Notes: a model not told the origin generated them from the letters alone. DNA of 64,000 nt from JAFGXF01 sp963732595 (GCA_963732595.1 CAVSZZ010000001.1:1-64000); one strand, 5' to 3'; numbered from the stretch's first letter, positions 1 to 8,636 are shown. Numbers and translations: made by a program.

Positions 1-320
1 GCGGTCCTTGGGGGATGGTCCCGGCGGAATTTGATGTAATCCAGGCATATCCGTTCGATCAGGAGATCCCATAGGTCGACTGATTTGAAGTTGCCATCCG
101 GAGTGGTGTGGAGCCTGGGTCGTCCAAGCCGGGTGAGGATATCATCCTCCTCGAACCACGTCCACAGCATTGGGAAGTCGTCGATCACTGTGAATTTGCC
201 GACATGATAGGATTGCCTTCTTTCAGGTTCAGGCAAACGGGTCAGGTAATCGATGATCTCACTTTTGCCGGCAGCCGGCCTGGCAATTAACAACAAGGCT
301 TTGAACACATCTGTTTTCAT
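1..320 (-). CDS. P-loop ATP-binding protein, 3'-truncated by window edge
   Basis: An open frame runs on the minus strand from an ATG at 318-320 to the first base of the window, so the C-terminus is missing. The first residues read MKTDVFKALLLIARPAAGKS, containing a Walker A-like motif (A-x4-GKS) at about residues 13-20. A segment with VIDDF follows, which could carry a Walker B acid. This resembles small nucleotide-binding proteins of the kinase or AAA-like type, but I cannot name the family. Upstream is a weak AGG-type ribosome site. It lies tail-side of the recombinase gene on the same strand, 183 bases apart. No function is claimed beyond nucleotide binding. Confidence 0.6.
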   Translation of the reverse strand, partial: MKTDVFKALLLIARPAAGKSEIIDYLTRLPEPERRQSYHVGKFTVIDDFPMLWTWFEEDDILTRLGRPRLHTTPDGNFKSVDLWDLLIERICLDYIKFRRDHPPRT

Positions 321-503
321 CACATCACAACCTCAGTATTGATTTATTTGTTTCAAATCCCTCAATAGGGCGGGGGAGGTGCCTCTCACAAGCCAACGAT
401 GGGGCGATGATCTGACTTGCAGCGCACAGGCAACCTCATATCTGGAGAATTGCGCATAGCTTATAGTTGTTTTCAATTCCTGACCATAAAACCAACCGTT
501 GTC

Positions 504-1493
504 TTACTTCTTCTCAAAGATATCATAGTAACCGCGGTCCAATTCATCATCTGACAGGTGAGCATAGCGCTGTGTGACGGCGATATTCTTGTGGCGGGCA
601 AGCTCCTGGGCCAATTTGAGATTGCCGGATGCCCGCAGGACGATCGTCACGAAGTAATGTCTGAATGAATGGGGGGTAATGCTACCGACCGCTTCAGGAC
701 CCAGGGCTTCTGAGACGCGACCAGACACGATGTTACGTCCGGTGGTGGTGGTGATGGGTTTGATCTTTCTGCCAGCGCCTTTGTCGTGCCTGGCGAACAG
801 GGGTAGAGCCTGCAAAGGGCGCCCCGAAGCACCATCCAGCTCTGCCCGGCGAGCCAGGTAAAGCTTGAGAGCGTCCATGGAGCGGGTGGAAAAACGCACC
901 ACAGCCTGCCGGTTGCCTTTACCGATGATGATGGCACGGCCTTCATTCCAATCGATATCGCCACGCCGCATGCCACAAGCCTCGTGCACGCGCAATCCGG
1001 AATCCGCCAGGGTGATCAGGAATGCCCGGTCCCGCAGCGCTCTGAGGTGCTCCTGGGGATCCTCCATGCCGGTATTGCTGATCTTATCTGCATATTCCAG
1101 CACTTGTTCAATGGCTTCCCGCGGAAACTGCGGCAGGCGCTGTCCAGGTTTTCTGGCACGCTGCTGAATGAGCAGTTTCACACGGGGCAGGTTGATATCC
1201 GCCAGCCTTTCAGCCGACAGGAACTCAAACAACCCGCTGGCAGCAGTTAGATAAAGTCGCTCAGAGGTGGGTGCATAGTCTTTCAGAGCAATGGCCAGCC
1301 ATACGATGGCATCCTCTGATAGTTGTTTAACCGGTGTTTCGTCGGGTTCGATCTCATTCTCGATCAACACCAAACGAAAAAACTCCATCGCATTGTGATA
1401 AGTGCGTGCGGTATTCTCACTGCGCGAGAGCGTAACGCTGTCGAGATAGGCATTCATTCCATCCGAAATGGTCTTGTTTGAGCCTTTTTCCAT
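504..1493 (-). CDS. Tyrosine recombinase, XerC/D-like integrase
   Basis: A 329-residue site-specific recombinase with the two-domain layout of the family. An N-terminal SAM-like core-binding domain occupies about residues 8-110 and a C-terminal catalytic domain about 140-325. The catalytic set is visible: Arg in DSGLRVHEA, HxxR in HSFRHYF, His in LARHKN and the nucleophile Tyr in TQRYAHLS. The length matches Xer proteins rather than large phage integrases. There is no partner recombinase, excisionase or phage gene beside it. A 28-bp dif-like palindrome lies 32 bp upstream of the start codon, an arrangement reminiscent of single-recombinase systems. It could be the chromosome-dimer resolvase of this lineage or the integrase of a small element; the sequence alone does not decide. 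Confidence 0.85.
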   Translation of the reverse strand: MEKGSNKTISDGMNAYLDSVTLSRSENTARTYHNAMEFFRLVLIENEIEPDETPVKQLSEDAIVWLAIALKDYAPTSERLYLTAASGLFEFLSAERLADINLPRVKLLIQQRARKPGQRLPQFPREAIEQVLEYADKISNTGMEDPQEHLRALRDRAFLITLADSGLRVHEACGMRRGDIDWNEGRAIIIGKGNRQAVVRFSTRSMDALKLYLARRAELDGASGRPLQALPLFARHDKGAGRKIKPITTTTGRNIVSGRVSEALGPEAVGSITPHSFRHYFVTIVLRASGNLKLAQELARHKNIAVTQRYAHLSDDELDRGYYDIFEKK

Positions 1494-1524
1494 GTTAGTA
1501 CCCGGTGCGGCTATCCGTACTATT

Positions 1525-1552
1525 GTTTATGATAATCGCACTTATCGAAACC
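1525..1552. other. Candidate dif-like recombination site (11-6-11)
   Basis: Two 11-bp arms, GTTTATGATAA and TTATCGAAACC, are inverted about a 6-bp centre TCGCAC. They match at 8 of 11 positions when one is reverse complemented, and the inner five bases (GATAA / TTATC) match perfectly. The 11-6-11 geometry and AT-rich inner arms are those of Xer dif sites. It sits 32 bp from the start of the recombinase gene and may overlap its promoter. Confidence 0.5.
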
Positions 1553-1600
1553 ATAACGATTTTACAAGGTATTTTTGGGTTTGTCAAGACCCCTTCCCTG

Positions 1601-1634
1601 TTCGATACAATTATGATTTGTCGGCTGTATCGAA
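1601..1634. repeat. Inverted repeat TTCGATACA / TGTATCGAA
   Basis: A perfect 9-bp inverted repeat with a 16-bp spacer lies in the AT-rich region upstream of the recombinase. A direct repeat AATCGCAC occurs at 1534-1541 (partly inside the dif-like site) and again at 1641-1648. These could be accessory recombinase or regulator binding sites. The rest of the gene-free stretch 1494-1857 shows no convincing gene; its only forward reading frame has no ribosome site or recognisable protein. Confidence 0.45.
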
Positions 1635-1857
1635 TTTGGAAATCGCACCGTTATCATTGAACACTATTATGTTGGTAGTTCTTCAAACACAATAATTCAT
1701 GTAGTGGACCTGTGAATCTTCCGGACTACTCCCCCGTTCATACACACTACCACCCGCGATGAGTGCCATCTGATGGTTACACCTGTACCCTTTGCTGACA
1801 ACGGATCCATTGACCTATCGGATCCTGATTCAGTGGAAACTCCCACTTGATCTACTA

Positions 1858-3162
1858 TTAACGGCGTGGCGCTGTTGATGCAGGATAACGACTATACGAA
1901 ACCAATTTCCGCTCATATAACAAGTCGGTCACCCGCTGTACGGATTGGTATGAAATGCCCAATTCCTGTGCGATCTCACTGATCGTCCGCTCCCCGTCAC
2001 AGCGTTCCATGATCTCGAATAAACGGCGGTGTCCTTCCGGGTTGGTGCGGTAATCGATCCAAATCCCATAGCCTGAGCAGAATACCTCCCCCTTGAAGTG
2101 ATTGACCACATACAGGTCCTTTTCCCAGGCGTACAGCAACGCCAGCACGAGATCCCTCGATTGTTCCAGTCTTTCCTGGGTCACAATCGAAGGGGTATCC
2201 AGGTTTGAATGATACTCGCGGTAAGGCCGGGAGTTGGAATCCGGCGTCTCGACCCTGGATAAAGATAGCATTGGAACACGAACTCCGGGGGCATTGAACT
2301 GCCTCTCATCGTTGTTGATGACCGATCGCCACGGACCCACGTAAGCGCCGTCATCCAGGGCAGTCAGCGCCGTCCTGAAGACCTTGTCAGGCTTGCTTTC
2401 AGGGAAAAAGGATTGCTGGAGAGCGTGCGGTGAATCGTTCCCCAGCATCTCGAGGAACAATCCGCCGATCATCTCCGGGATCTGGCGCTCGTGGTGGCTG
2501 AGATATGCCACAGATCCGATCGTTTCCGGCAGGAAAAGGAACCGGTAGGTATAGTAGGGTTTTATGCCCTCTTTCAGTTTTCTGGCCACATCCAGGGCAA
2601 CCACTACCCCGCTGAGGTCATCGTTAACCATGCCGGGGTGGCAAAGGTGAGTCGCGATGACAAAACTCTGTTTGATCTCACCTTCGATTACAAACTCACC
2701 CAGCTTCAATTTGCCCGGTTCAAATCGCGATCGGATGACCACGCGATAACGCTCGTCATCCATCCTGTCGCGCAGTGTCTGGCTGCAGCATAACCCCCAG
2801 TCGCGGTCATAGTATTTGAAAACAAACGGAACTGCATTTTTCAGGCGCGCATGCACGTGAAGATGCTTGAAAAGCTCTTCCCGGGTTACTTCACCCTCAA
2901 ATGGTAAGCTATACGAAACCACATGCAGCGGGTGATCGCGATAATCGATCAGCCGCTTGCCATCCAGCGTCTCAAGGTAGGCTTCATCGCAGGTCCACTT
3001 TTCGGGGATTTTCCACGTCCAACACTGCGTTCCGGTTGGATACTCGTAGATCTTTATCGGGAGTTCTGATGCCAGGCGGTAAAGTGCCTTATCGAAATCA
3101 TCCGACACGATGTCCCGTTTTAAAGTCCATAACTCCTGGATCAAATCCATCATCGCTGTCAT
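1858..3162 (-). CDS. DUF4910/M28-like aminopeptidase-domain protein
   Basis: A 434-residue protein of the DUF2172/DUF4910 type, often annotated as polysaccharide biosynthesis protein with aminopeptidase-like domain. An M28-like metallopeptidase core is visible: HLCHPG followed by NDDLSG around residues 190-205 carries the expected His and Asp metal ligands, and FLPETIGS holds the likely catalytic Glu. The last 70 residues form a winged-helix-like tail with EIAQELGISYQSVQRV. It is the last gene of the carrier-protein operon, starting 9 bp after the AAC(3)-like gene. In the family, such proteins occur in clusters that modify sugars or peptides. Here it might release or trim an aminoacyl or peptidyl group, which is inference only. 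Confidence 0.75.
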   Translation of the reverse strand: MTAMMDLIQELWTLKRDIVSDDFDKALYRLASELPIKIYEYPTGTQCWTWKIPEKWTCDEAYLETLDGKRLIDYRDHPLHVVSYSLPFEGEVTREELFKHLHVHARLKNAVPFVFKYYDRDWGLCCSQTLRDRMDDERYRVVIRSRFEPGKLKLGEFVIEGEIKQSFVIATHLCHPGMVNDDLSGVVVALDVARKLKEGIKPYYTYRFLFLPETIGSVAYLSHHERQIPEMIGGLFLEMLGNDSPHALQQSFFPESKPDKVFRTALTALDDGAYVGPWRSVINNDERQFNAPGVRVPMLSLSRVETPDSNSRPYREYHSNLDTPSIVTQERLEQSRDLVLALLYAWEKDLYVVNHFKGEVFCSGYGIWIDYRTNPEGHRRLFEIMERCDGERTISEIAQELGISYQSVQRVTDLLYERKLVSYSRYPASTAPRR

Positions 3163-3171
3163 ACTTCTATT

Positions 3172-3964
3172 TTAACCCTTTATTTGAGCCAGATGGTCTC
3201 TGGCTACATCACCATTCGATACCAGCGCCCATGGATCCCTGCTGATAAGTGCATCCGTGGCAGCCACAAAATCCTGCAGCTTGAAACAGGCTAAGGAACC
3301 ATAATTAAGCGCCACCTCGCGCCAGGCATTTCGTCGTTCCAGCTCTGCCTGGATCGGTTTCAGCTCCAAGCGGGGATCGATCTCCAAAATGCGCGCATAC
3401 ATCCGGTAGGTCTTATTAACCCATCGACCGTCCTGATTAATGCGCCCGGTGAAATCCTTCCAGCGGCGGTAGGGTACGCCAGCCTTTGCCTCGCAGTAAT
3501 GCACCATGGAGACCGATTGAATTTCCGCGCCGAGCAGTAACAGCTTGAAATCCAATTCCAACATACGCGCAAAGACTGATCCCTCTTCAAAAGCAGAAGA
3601 TGTGTCACGCCCGGCCAGATCCCGGGCATGCAATCCATGGACAGCCACCGATTGAAGCGGGTGACTCGTTCGTAAAGCTCCGGGTACTTGCCGGATATAT
3701 TCCGAAAAGCTGCCCATATTCTTCGAAGGCGTTTTTTCTCTATCGAAAACCTGTGTGGTGGGGTAATCCAGCGTGAAGGTTGGCACCACCAGGGTCCCTT
3801 CTTCAGCGATGATCTTTCTGTAAGACTTTGAAATAGGTATCGATCCCCTCTGAGGGTTTACCAAGCAGCTGGAGCGCTGAATGAACCAGCAAGCCATCCC
3901 CTTTGACAATTCCCAGAGAATTAAGAGCCTGCTCCAGAACCCGGGGGGTTAACTCAAGCATCAT
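3172..3964 (-). CDS. AAC(3)-family N-acyltransferase, frameshifted near its 5' end
   Basis: The protein matches the aminoglycoside 3-N-acetyltransferase fold, whose members move acyl groups from CoA or carrier proteins to amines. The N-terminal part, starting at ATGATG (3959-3964) and including KGDGLLVHSALQLLG, is in one frame. From about 3830 the protein continues in another frame with EEGTLVVPTFTLDYP, HPLQSVAVHG and GAEIQSVSMVHYCE. One indel at about 3825-3860 separates the halves. The reconstructed length of about 264 residues is normal for the family. The start overlaps the GNAT stop. The operon context argues for a biosynthetic acyltransferase and against an antibiotic-resistance role. 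Confidence is high for the family and low for the substrate. Confidence 0.75.
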
Positions 3965-4448
3965 GATCACCGGAAGTGATCATTTTGCGAACCAGGACAA
4001 TGTCATCCTTGAATCCGAGTGAATTCCAGAACGCCAGGCCGGACTTGTTTTGAGCCATGATCTGAACTTCAACCGAATGAACATTCTGGGTGACGAAATA
4101 CTGCATGGCTTCTGCAACCATTTGCCTGCCAGTCCCCTCCCCTCTCAGCGCCTCGTCGACGTATAGATCGCTGATCTCGCCGACCAACACACCCCCCAGA
4201 TAGGCCGGTGTCTTTTTTAACCTGGCCAGTAAAAATCCACAGATCTTGTTATCTTTCTCGGCGACCCACAGGCTGCTGAATCGCCCCAGCGTCCTTGAAA
4301 ATGAAGCGATCCAGGCATCCACTGATGAGCCATCAGGGGAAAAGTGCATACCGATCGAGATATGGAAGTCATTGAGCTTGCTCCAGAGCAGTCCGACTGC
4401 CCGCAGGTCTTTTTCAGTACCAGGGCGGACAACGACAGCCTGGTTCAC
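3954..4448 (-). CDS. GNAT-family N-acetyltransferase
   Basis: About 164 residues with the Gcn5-related fold. The acyl-CoA pyrophosphate loop appears as LRGEGTGRQM, and the C-terminal beta-bulge region as AFWNSLGFKDD. I take a GTG at 4446-4448 as start because it shares GTGA with the stop of the upstream ligase gene. A longer frame would run into that gene. The protein probably acylates an amine on a small molecule or protein. In this operon it sits between a carrier-protein ligase and an AAC(3)-like acyltransferase, so it could use aminoacyl- or acyl-thioesters, but no substrate can be read from the sequence. Confidence 0.8.
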   Translation of the reverse strand: MNQAVVVRPGTEKDLRAVGLLWSKLNDFHISIGMHFSPDGSSVDAWIASFSRTLGRFSSLWVAEKDNKICGFLLARLKKTPAYLGGVLVGEISDLYVDEALRGEGTGRQMVAEAMQYFVTQNVHSVEVQIMAQNKSGLAFWNSLGFKDDIVLVRKMITSGDHDA

Positions 4449-5635
4449 CGGACACCCTCCCGAACCGCTGCTGGCCACTGCTGTTTATCCAAACCGTATT
4501 GGGATAGAAAAGCATATGCCATGCGCTCCAGGCCGAAAGCGATGCACCCGGTATGGATGGGAGACCCATCCGGCAGTGAGATGTTCAGATTACGACCGAA
4601 GAAATCCTGGTGATAATTATAGGAGCCGACCGCCAGAGTCTTTCCAGAAAACGGCAGGCTGGCCCGAATTTCGTATTTCAATTGGAAGGCCGATTGGAAG
4701 GCGGCTTGCTTGCGAAACTCACCGATAAAGAAGGGATCGTTGGCGCTCTCCACCCGGTAGGCCAGACCCAATTCCTCCAACGTCTTTTCCATGCGCTGAC
4801 GACCGATTTCCCGCTGTTCCAGCACATACTCTCCATGGCCGATGAAGATGATCTCGCGCATGGTGAAGTTCCAAAGTCTTTCGAGCGTGGTCAAATTGGA
4901 TGACTCATAGCGGAAGCAATTCCCCACTGCGGTGGCCACCAGGTGATCTGATTTCAGTTTCTGGTCTGCCAGGGAGAAATACCAGTGATAGCAGACTGCT
5001 GGTGAATTGAGCACTTCAATTTTTGAAAAGGAATCAGGGCTGGCGTTCAATCCATCCTCTTCCCAGTGTGTGTGCTGCGCAAAATGATCGATGTTGTCCA
5101 GGTCTTCCCTCAGGTGTGTTACAAAATTAAGGGAGTGTGGGAATGCCTTGAAGTAATTCACGCGGTCCAGGTACTTCGCAGATATCAGCGTTGGAAAACG
5201 ATAGGGTACCGCCGAAAAAGAATCCGCCAGTTCCACGAAACGACTTTCGAAGTAGGCGATGAGGGATGTGATCAAGGGTCCCAGCGTGTAGATCCCGCGA
5301 CCTTCTTTTGAGACTTCCTGCATTTCTAGCAGCTCGGGCATGGGATCGACTTTTCCGGGAACCGGCCGGTCCAGATGGTTCTCAAGTATCTGCGCCTTGG
5401 GCTGAATCACTCCCTTGACCATGACCTTCACCACATCCTGAACCTTCTGGATGATCTTTTCAGATTTCGCTTCCTCAACCGGTGTTTTCAGGATCACCTG
5501 GATCATGGACCCATCCGGCAGGACGCTCGCGCGCAAGATCTTCTCATCAACGTACGCCAGTTTCGACTGTACTTCGCCTGCCATGAAAGCTGGAATCGGG
5601 ATGATCGGCTGGATGGTCAATTCAGGCTCAGTCAT
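4445..5635 (-). CDS. Class II aaRS-like amino acid:[carrier protein] ligase
   Basis: A 396-residue homologue of the truncated seryl-tRNA-synthetase-like enzymes that load amino acids onto the phosphopantetheine of carrier proteins instead of tRNA. Class II motif 2 reads CFRYES and motif 3 reads GCIAFGLER. The two Cys in these motifs plus the Glu of FTMREIIF fit the zinc site of this family. No tRNA-binding arm is apparent. The first 100 or so residues form an extra N-terminal domain of unknown role. The gene overlaps the upstream carrier-protein gene by 8 bp, the family's usual partnership. The reaction would be ATP activation of a small amino acid followed by thioester formation on the adjacent ACP. 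Which amino acid is unknown. Confidence 0.8.
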   Translation of the reverse strand: MTEPELTIQPIIPIPAFMAGEVQSKLAYVDEKILRASVLPDGSMIQVILKTPVEEAKSEKIIQKVQDVVKVMVKGVIQPKAQILENHLDRPVPGKVDPMPELLEMQEVSKEGRGIYTLGPLITSLIAYFESRFVELADSFSAVPYRFPTLISAKYLDRVNYFKAFPHSLNFVTHLREDLDNIDHFAQHTHWEEDGLNASPDSFSKIEVLNSPAVCYHWYFSLADQKLKSDHLVATAVGNCFRYESSNLTTLERLWNFTMREIIFIGHGEYVLEQREIGRQRMEKTLEELGLAYRVESANDPFFIGEFRKQAAFQSAFQLKYEIRASLPFSGKTLAVGSYNYHQDFFGRNLNISLPDGSPIHTGCIAFGLERMAYAFLSQYGLDKQQWPAAVREGVR

Positions 5636-5873
5636 TTTCTTTTCTTTCTGATAGATAGGAAATGATCGCAGGAATGCTGACGAGATTCGTGATCGTATCG
5701 GCTGTGATCTGAATGTTGAATTTTTCTTCGAGCGCCATCATGAGATTCATGTGGCCCATCGAATCCCATTCAGGGACGTCACCATAGTTGAAATTATCCG
5801 TGACCTGGTCGCGAGGTACCACCAGGGTATCCGAGATCAGGTCGCCAATTGCAGCCATCAGATTGTCATTCAT
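5628..5873 (-). CDS. Acyl carrier protein paired with the aaRS-like ligase
   Basis: An 81-residue carrier protein. The 4'-phosphopantetheine attachment serine lies in EWDSMGHMNL at about residue 38, followed by the typical acidic helix II (ALEEKFNIQI). It is not the fatty-acid ACP by context, since no fab genes are nearby. It starts 55 bp after the upstream hypothetical gene and overlaps the start of the ligase gene. It most likely holds an aminoacyl thioester made by the ligase for transfer by the GNAT or AAC(3)-like protein downstream. Confidence 0.85.
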   Translation of the reverse strand: MNDNLMAAIGDLISDTLVVPRDQVTDNFNYGDVPEWDSMGHMNLMMALEEKFNIQITADTITNLVSIPAIISYLSERKEND

Positions 5874-5928
5874 GGGGTTGTCCAGACTGGTTACGAAAAA
5901 ATTATACCATGTGCACTTTTTGTAACTA

Positions 5929-6348
5929 TTATTTCGAATCTTCCATCAATATTTTATAAGCATTCGTCCAGGGGTCTATGGCCGGTTTTCTCGCAGGGAT
6001 CTTCACTGTGGAAAGTTTTTGGCTGATCTGGACGACTTGCTGAATGATGCCATCCCAATTTTGATTTTTCAGATCTTTGTAGAGCAGGTCGCTCTTGGTC
6101 TGCGACCACCCCCACTCCATGCGGAAGCGGTCCGCTTTGACCCAGTAGCCGCGTTTTTCCCAGGCAGCCACCGATGCATCGATGGTCTGCGCGATCTGAG
6201 ACAGGGCCAGGACGATATAAGCCACCAGGTCCCGGCTCTTATTCAAATCCTGGCTGCTGCCCCCCAATTCGCGGATCGCCAGAAGGATGTACTTCGATAA
6301 TTGTGTGCGGTCCTTTCCCGCACTCTCAAGTTTGATAACCCGACTCAA
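5929..6348 (-). CDS. Conserved-looking hypothetical protein, first gene of the ACP operon
   Basis: A 139-residue soluble protein that I do not recognise. I take a TTG start at 6346-6348 because GGAG lies 7 bases upstream. It is predicted mostly helical, with a central stretch SRDLVAYIVLALSQIAQTIDASVAAWEKRG and a tryptophan-rich part (FRMEWGWSQ). No membrane segment or signal peptide is seen. It precedes the acyl carrier protein by 55 bp on the same strand and is probably co-transcribed, so it may be an accessory factor of that pathway or an unrelated leader gene. A minus-strand TATAAT at 6404-6409 could be its promoter. Confidence 0.6.
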   Translation of the reverse strand: MSRVIKLESAGKDRTQLSKYILLAIRELGGSSQDLNKSRDLVAYIVLALSQIAQTIDASVAAWEKRGYWVKADRFRMEWGWSQTKSDLLYKDLKNQNWDGIIQQVVQISQKLSTVKIPARKPAIDPWTNAYKILMEDSK

Positions 6349-6417
6349 TTAATGGCTCCATCATAAATCTATAACAGGTTTAATGCATTTCTAACAGGCG
6401 GGGATTATATCCGATTA

Positions 6418-6446
6418 TTGACGCGACCATGTCATGCGCTTATAAT
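6418..6446 (+). promoter_or_regulatory. Sigma-70-type promoter of tRNA-Leu/tig
   Basis: TTGACG (6418-6423) and a perfect TATAAT (6441-6446) are separated by 17 bp. The start point would fall near 6453, just before the mature tRNA 5' end at 6457. This is the strongest promoter-like sequence in the window. Confidence 0.85.
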
Positions 6447-6456
6447 TTCATGTTCC

Positions 6457-6538
6457 GGGGAAGTGCTGGAACTGGCAGACAGGCATGACTTAGGATCATG
6501 TGTGGAAACACGTGAGGGTTCAAGTCCCTCCTTCCCCA
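6457..6538 (+). tRNA. tRNA-Leu(TAG)
   Basis: A class II tRNA of 82 nt. The 7-bp acceptor stem pairs GGGGAAG with CTTCCCC, discriminator A at 6538. The anticodon arm is CATGA-CTTAGGA-TCATG with anticodon TAG, reading CTA leucine codons. A variable arm GTGTGGAAACAC and the T-loop GTTCAAGTC are present. CCA is not encoded. A consensus promoter precedes it, and tig follows 26 bp downstream, probably on the same transcript. Confidence 0.95.
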
Positions 6539-6564
6539 CACTCTCAAATATAAAGGAAGCAAAG

Positions 6565-8012
6565 TTGAAAATCGAAACAACCCCACGCGATGACCATCAG
6601 GTAAAGATGGTCGTTCATATTGAAGCGGATCAATTTGAGAAAAGCATGCACCAGGCAGCTCGCAAAATCGCCAACCGCATCAAGATCCCTGGCTTTCGCC
6701 CGGGCAAGGCCCCCTATGACATGGTCATCCGAAATGTCGGTGAAGATGGTGTCAAAGGCGAAGCCATTGACTTATTGATCGATGAGAGTCTATCCGGCTG
6801 CACTCAAAGAGTCCAACTTGACTCCCGGTGCGATGGGTAAGATCGAGAAGGTCTCCGAGGAAACCCCTCCGGTGATTGAGTTCCTGGTCCCCCTGGCACC
6901 CGAGGTCAAGCTGGGCGATTACCACAGCATTCGCAAGGAATACAAGGCTCCGGTTGTCGAGCAAAAAGAAGTGGATGAATTCATCGATCGTTTGCGGATG
7001 AATTATGCCACCAGCGAACCGGTGGAACGCGAAGCCCAGCGTGGGGATATCGTCTACCTGACCCTGTCAGGCAACCTGGTCAATCCCGCCGAAGGTGAAG
7101 AATCATCCTTTCTGAAAGAGGGATCCTACCCGGTCCTGATCCCCGAGAAGACCGGTAATGATAATGATTGGCCATTCCCGGGCTTTTCCGAGTCCCTGAT
7201 CGGGAAGACGGTCGGATATCGAAGGGTCAGCAACCCATCAGTATCCGGATGACAGCAATCTGGACAATCTGCGGGGCAAAAATGTCGAGTTCAAGTACAA
7301 AATCGAATCGGTCAAGAAACTGATCCTCCCGGACCTGGATGAAGCCTTCATCCGATGCTGGGTGAAGCAAAAGAGCGTGGACGATTTCGTGAAGTCCGTC
7401 AAGGACAACCTTGAGCTTCGCAGCAAGAACGAATATGAACGCGATTATTCCAGCGACCTGGTCGCTGAGATCTGCAAGACCGCAACCGTCAAATATCCCC
7501 CTCAACTGGTCGATGATGAGATCGAAGAATTGCTCAAATCACTGGAGCATGATCTCTCCCATCAGAAAATGGACCTGGTGACCTACTTGAAAACCAGGAA
7601 CCTCGAGAAAGATGCCTTTATCGAGTCTGAAGTCAAACCGGCCGCGATCCAACGCCTGGAACGATCACTGGTCATGGATGAATTCACGCGAACCGAGGAT
7701 ATCAAGCTTGACATGACCAAATGGGACGAAGCGGTTACAGACACGGCCCGTAACCTTTCCTATTCATCCGACATCAACCAGTTACGTAAGAATATGTCCC
7801 GGGATCAATTATCCCAGGCGGTCACCTATGAGACTGCCAATCGTTTGATGAACCAGCAGATCTTCGAGCGTATGAAAGACATCGCCACCGGTAATTACAA
7901 GAAACCGGCCGATGACAAACCGGCTGAAGAAAAGAAAACCGAAAAAGCTGCCGGAACGAAGAAATCGCCCGCCAAAGCGAAAGCAAAACCGGAAGCACAA
8001 AAAGAAGAATAA
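6565..8012 (+). CDS. tig: Trigger factor, ribosome-associated chaperone and prolyl isomerase (indels)
   Basis: Trigger factor binds the ribosome exit tunnel and folds nascent chains. The N-terminal ribosome-binding domain has the signature IPGFRPGKAP at about residue 45. The middle FKBP-like domain has RGDIVYLTLSG and FPGFSESLIGKTVG. The C-terminal chaperone domain is helical (KSVDDFVKSVKDNLE and on). A Lys/Ala/Glu-rich tail ends the protein. Start is a TTG at 6565-6567 with AAGGAAG upstream. The protein changes frame near 6785, near 7220 and around 7345-7375; the last looks like a lost base followed by a gained A. Full length would be about 480 residues, normal for the family. clpP follows directly, the common bacterial tig-clpP order. 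Confidence 0.9.
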
Positions 8013-8030
8013 CCAATGGAGAGAAAAACA

Positions 8031-8636
8031 ATGTCCATTCCTGATTTCAAATCAGTCATCCCGATGGTGGTCGAATCCTCCGGTCGGGGCGAACGCGCCT
8101 ATGATATCTATTCATTGTTACTGCGCGAACGCATCATCTTTCTGGGAACACCCATTGATGACCAGGTTGCCAATGTCATCATCGCCCAGCTCTTATACTT
8201 GAATCGCGAAGATCCAGACCGCGATATCCAGATGTACATCAATTCGCCGGGCGGACAGATCTACGCCGGTCTGGCGATCTATGACACCATGAATATGATC
8301 CCCAACAAGATCAGCACCTTCGCCATCGGTGTCACCGCCTCATTTGGAACCGTCCTGCTGGCTGCCGGTACCAAGGGTCAGCGTTATGCGCTGCCGCATG
8401 CGACCATCCACATGCACCAACCCCTGGGCGGCGTGCAGGGCCAGGCTTCCGATATCGAGATCCAGGCCCATGAAATCCTGCGCCTCAAGGATCGCTTGAA
8501 TATCATCCTGGCCGAATCCACCGGTCAAAAACTGGAATCGATCGTCCGCGATACAGAGCGTGATTTCTACCTGAATGCCGAACAGGCTGTCGAGTACGGT
8601 CTGGTGGATAAAGTCCTGACCCCACCCGGGGAATAA
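8031..8636 (+). CDS. clpP: ATP-dependent Clp protease proteolytic subunit
   Basis: The serine peptidase of the Clp complex, which degrades unfolded polypeptides delivered by ClpX or ClpC. The catalytic Ser is in GVTASFGTVLLAAG, the His in TIHMHQP, and the Asp in the TERDFYLNAEQA region. The usual ASM at the serine is ASF here, a mild variant. About 201 residues, normal length. I use the ATG at 8031 because GGAGAG precedes it; the ATG at 8016 overlaps that ribosome site. The gene ends in a strong hairpin terminator. No clpX lies within the window. Confidence 0.93.
   Translation: MSIPDFKSVIPMVVESSGRGERAYDIYSLLLRERIIFLGTPIDDQVANVIIAQLLYLNREDPDRDIQMYINSPGGQIYAGLAIYDTMNMIPNKISTFAIGVTASFGTVLLAAGTKGQRYALPHATIHMHQPLGGVQGQASDIEIQAHEILRLKDRLNIILAESTGQKLESIVRDTERDFYLNAEQAVEYGLVDKVLTPPGE

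Noticed and set aside
1468..1695. 75-residue forward frame upstream of the recombinase
   Set aside because: No ribosome site and composition of intergenic AT-rich DNA; it overlaps the dif-like site.
3172..3964. Aminoglycoside resistance gene
   Set aside because: The family match is real, but it sits inside a carrier-protein operon and is far from any mobile resistance context; a biosynthetic acyltransferase is more likely.
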